A DNA stretch of 64,000 bases from DATFVA01 sp963743325 (GTDB lineage Bacteria > Bacteroidota > Ignavibacteria > Ignavibacteriales > Ignavibacteriaceae), in NCBI GenBank assembly GCA_963743325.1, contig CAVUOZ010000011.1, forward strand, positions 62,001 through 126,000, given 5' to 3'. The notes under the pieces were generated by a model. That model did no database searches. It was not told where the DNA came from and saw only the letters and a list, made by a program, of their open reading frames with translations. The stretch's first letter is position 1, and the number at the start of each line of letters is the position of its first letter. Shown one piece after another: positions 63,503 to 64,000 of the stretch. A program made the position numbers and the translations under genes.

Positions 63503-63865
63503 TTGCCGGATCATATCAAATCATCATCAGTAATTAAGGCTGAAGGAAATAAACCAAAAATAATCAATGAATTTATAGGAAGAGTAAATTCCAGGACAAC
63601 GGATGTAAGCATTGCTAAAATGAAAAGTCCCGAAGGATGGATAGAATTCGGTCAGTCACCCGGGTTTGATGAATATACAGTAGTATTGAAAGGATTATTA
63701 AGGGTAAAAACCAAAGATAAATCATTTGATGTAAAAGCCGGGGAGGCCATTATAACCCGTAAGGGAGAATGGATCCAATACAGCACTCCTGAGCCCGGGG
63801 GAGCCGAATATATTGCTGTTTGTCTTCCGGCGTTTTCAACCGGTACTGTGCACAGGGACGATTAA
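63503..63865 (+). CDS. Cupin domain protein
   Basis: The 120-residue protein starts at TTG behind AGGAGTG. The cupin core is seen in GFDEYTVVLKGLLRVKTKDK and FDVKAGEAIITRKGEWIQYS, with the final strand EYIAVCLPAFSTGTVHRDD. The metal-binding histidines of cupin motif 1 are mostly absent, so it may be a non-enzymatic or sugar-binding cupin. It is followed by another gene 31 bases later, perhaps in one operon. Confidence 0.85.
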   Translation: MPDHIKSSSVIKAEGNKPKIINEFIGRVNSRTTDVSIAKMKSPEGWIEFGQSPGFDEYTVVLKGLLRVKTKDKSFDVKAGEAIITRKGEWIQYSTPEPGGAEYIAVCLPAFSTGTVHRDD

Positions 63866-63896
63866 ATTTTTATAAACAATTATCAGGTTGCCGGTT

Positions 63897-64000
63897 ATGC
63901 TTAAAACAACACTTTTTCGTTCTATTGCTTCGTGTGAAATGAATGCCTGGCAGGATATGTACAGCGCTGCGGGAAAAGACATTTCTGAAAAATTCGGCAT
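63897..64000 (+). CDS. Start of an unrecognised gene, cut by the window edge
   Basis: ATG 63897 opens a frame (MLKTTLFRSIASCEMNAWQD, then MYSAAGKDISEKFG) that runs to the last base, 34 complete codons. The ribosome site is weak (CAGGTTGCCGG). I do not recognise a family from this short start. Confidence 0.5.
   Translation, partial: MLKTTLFRSIASCEMNAWQDMYSAAGKDISEKFG

Overview
The window comes from a low-GC (by eye high-30s percent) bacterium that looks like a member of the Ignavibacteria (Chlorobi/Bacteroidetes superphylum). This is an inference from protein style and gene content: a sdhCAB operon of the single-cytochrome b558 type, many Sec lipoproteins, a BtuB-type receptor, a DUF6580 membrane protein, an Hmc-like multihaem respiratory module with haem-motif sensor kinases, and AT-rich intergenic palindromes. 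Most genes have recognisable AGGAG-type ribosome binding sites, and TTG/GTG starts are common.

Layout. 0-7 kb: an AddB-like nuclease start, CYTH protein and methyltransferase in one overlapping minus-strand run; then an outer-membrane protein, DUF2461, a thioredoxin-like protein, an M14 peptidase, an ECF sigma/anti-sigma pair, a zinc-ribbon protein and rpsU with a clear terminator. 7-18 kb: LOG protein, PBP4-type carboxypeptidase, secG, tRNA-Met, M48 lipoprotein protease, obgE with an acidic partner, and sdhCAB. 18-24.6 kb: cobalamin riboswitch with a readable two-state expression platform, btuB, a DUF6580 protein, a HAD hydrolase with a microsatellite-encoded poly-Ser tail, and a divergent ATP-grasp ligase/C39-like peptidase pair. 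25-40.9 kb: lipoprotein, TPR protein, OmpR/kinase pair, a TetR/porin deletion scar, small redox and detoxification enzymes, dodecin, a six-PAS kinase, a GT-C-like membrane protein, a PLP decarboxylase, an MFS exporter and a SCO/PCuAC copper pair. 40.9-51.5 kb: the most unusual locus. A Tat-type FeS protein, an NrfD-like membrane protein and a 13-CxxCH cytochrome are followed by a haem-motif sensor kinase and two response regulators that end in degenerate GcvH-like domains; divergently there is a second, paralogous haem-motif kinase and an NtrC-type sigma54 activator. 51.6-64 kb: PAP2 phosphatase, etfBA with an acyl-CoA dehydrogenase, a papain-like peptidase, an archaeal-type GatE (interrupted by a one-base shift) with GatD, a SlyD-like isomerase, a cupin and a cut-off gene.

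The points most worth following are the redox-sensing locus (GcvH-like regulators without the lipoyl lysine, a zinc-ribbon insert inside a kinase ATPase domain, CX4CH plus CXXCH sensors), GatDE in a bacterium, a family of about 120-155 bp intergenic elements with terminal inverted repeats around an 11-bp-period core, and the riboswitch platform. All assignments are from reading the sequence; no database search was run.
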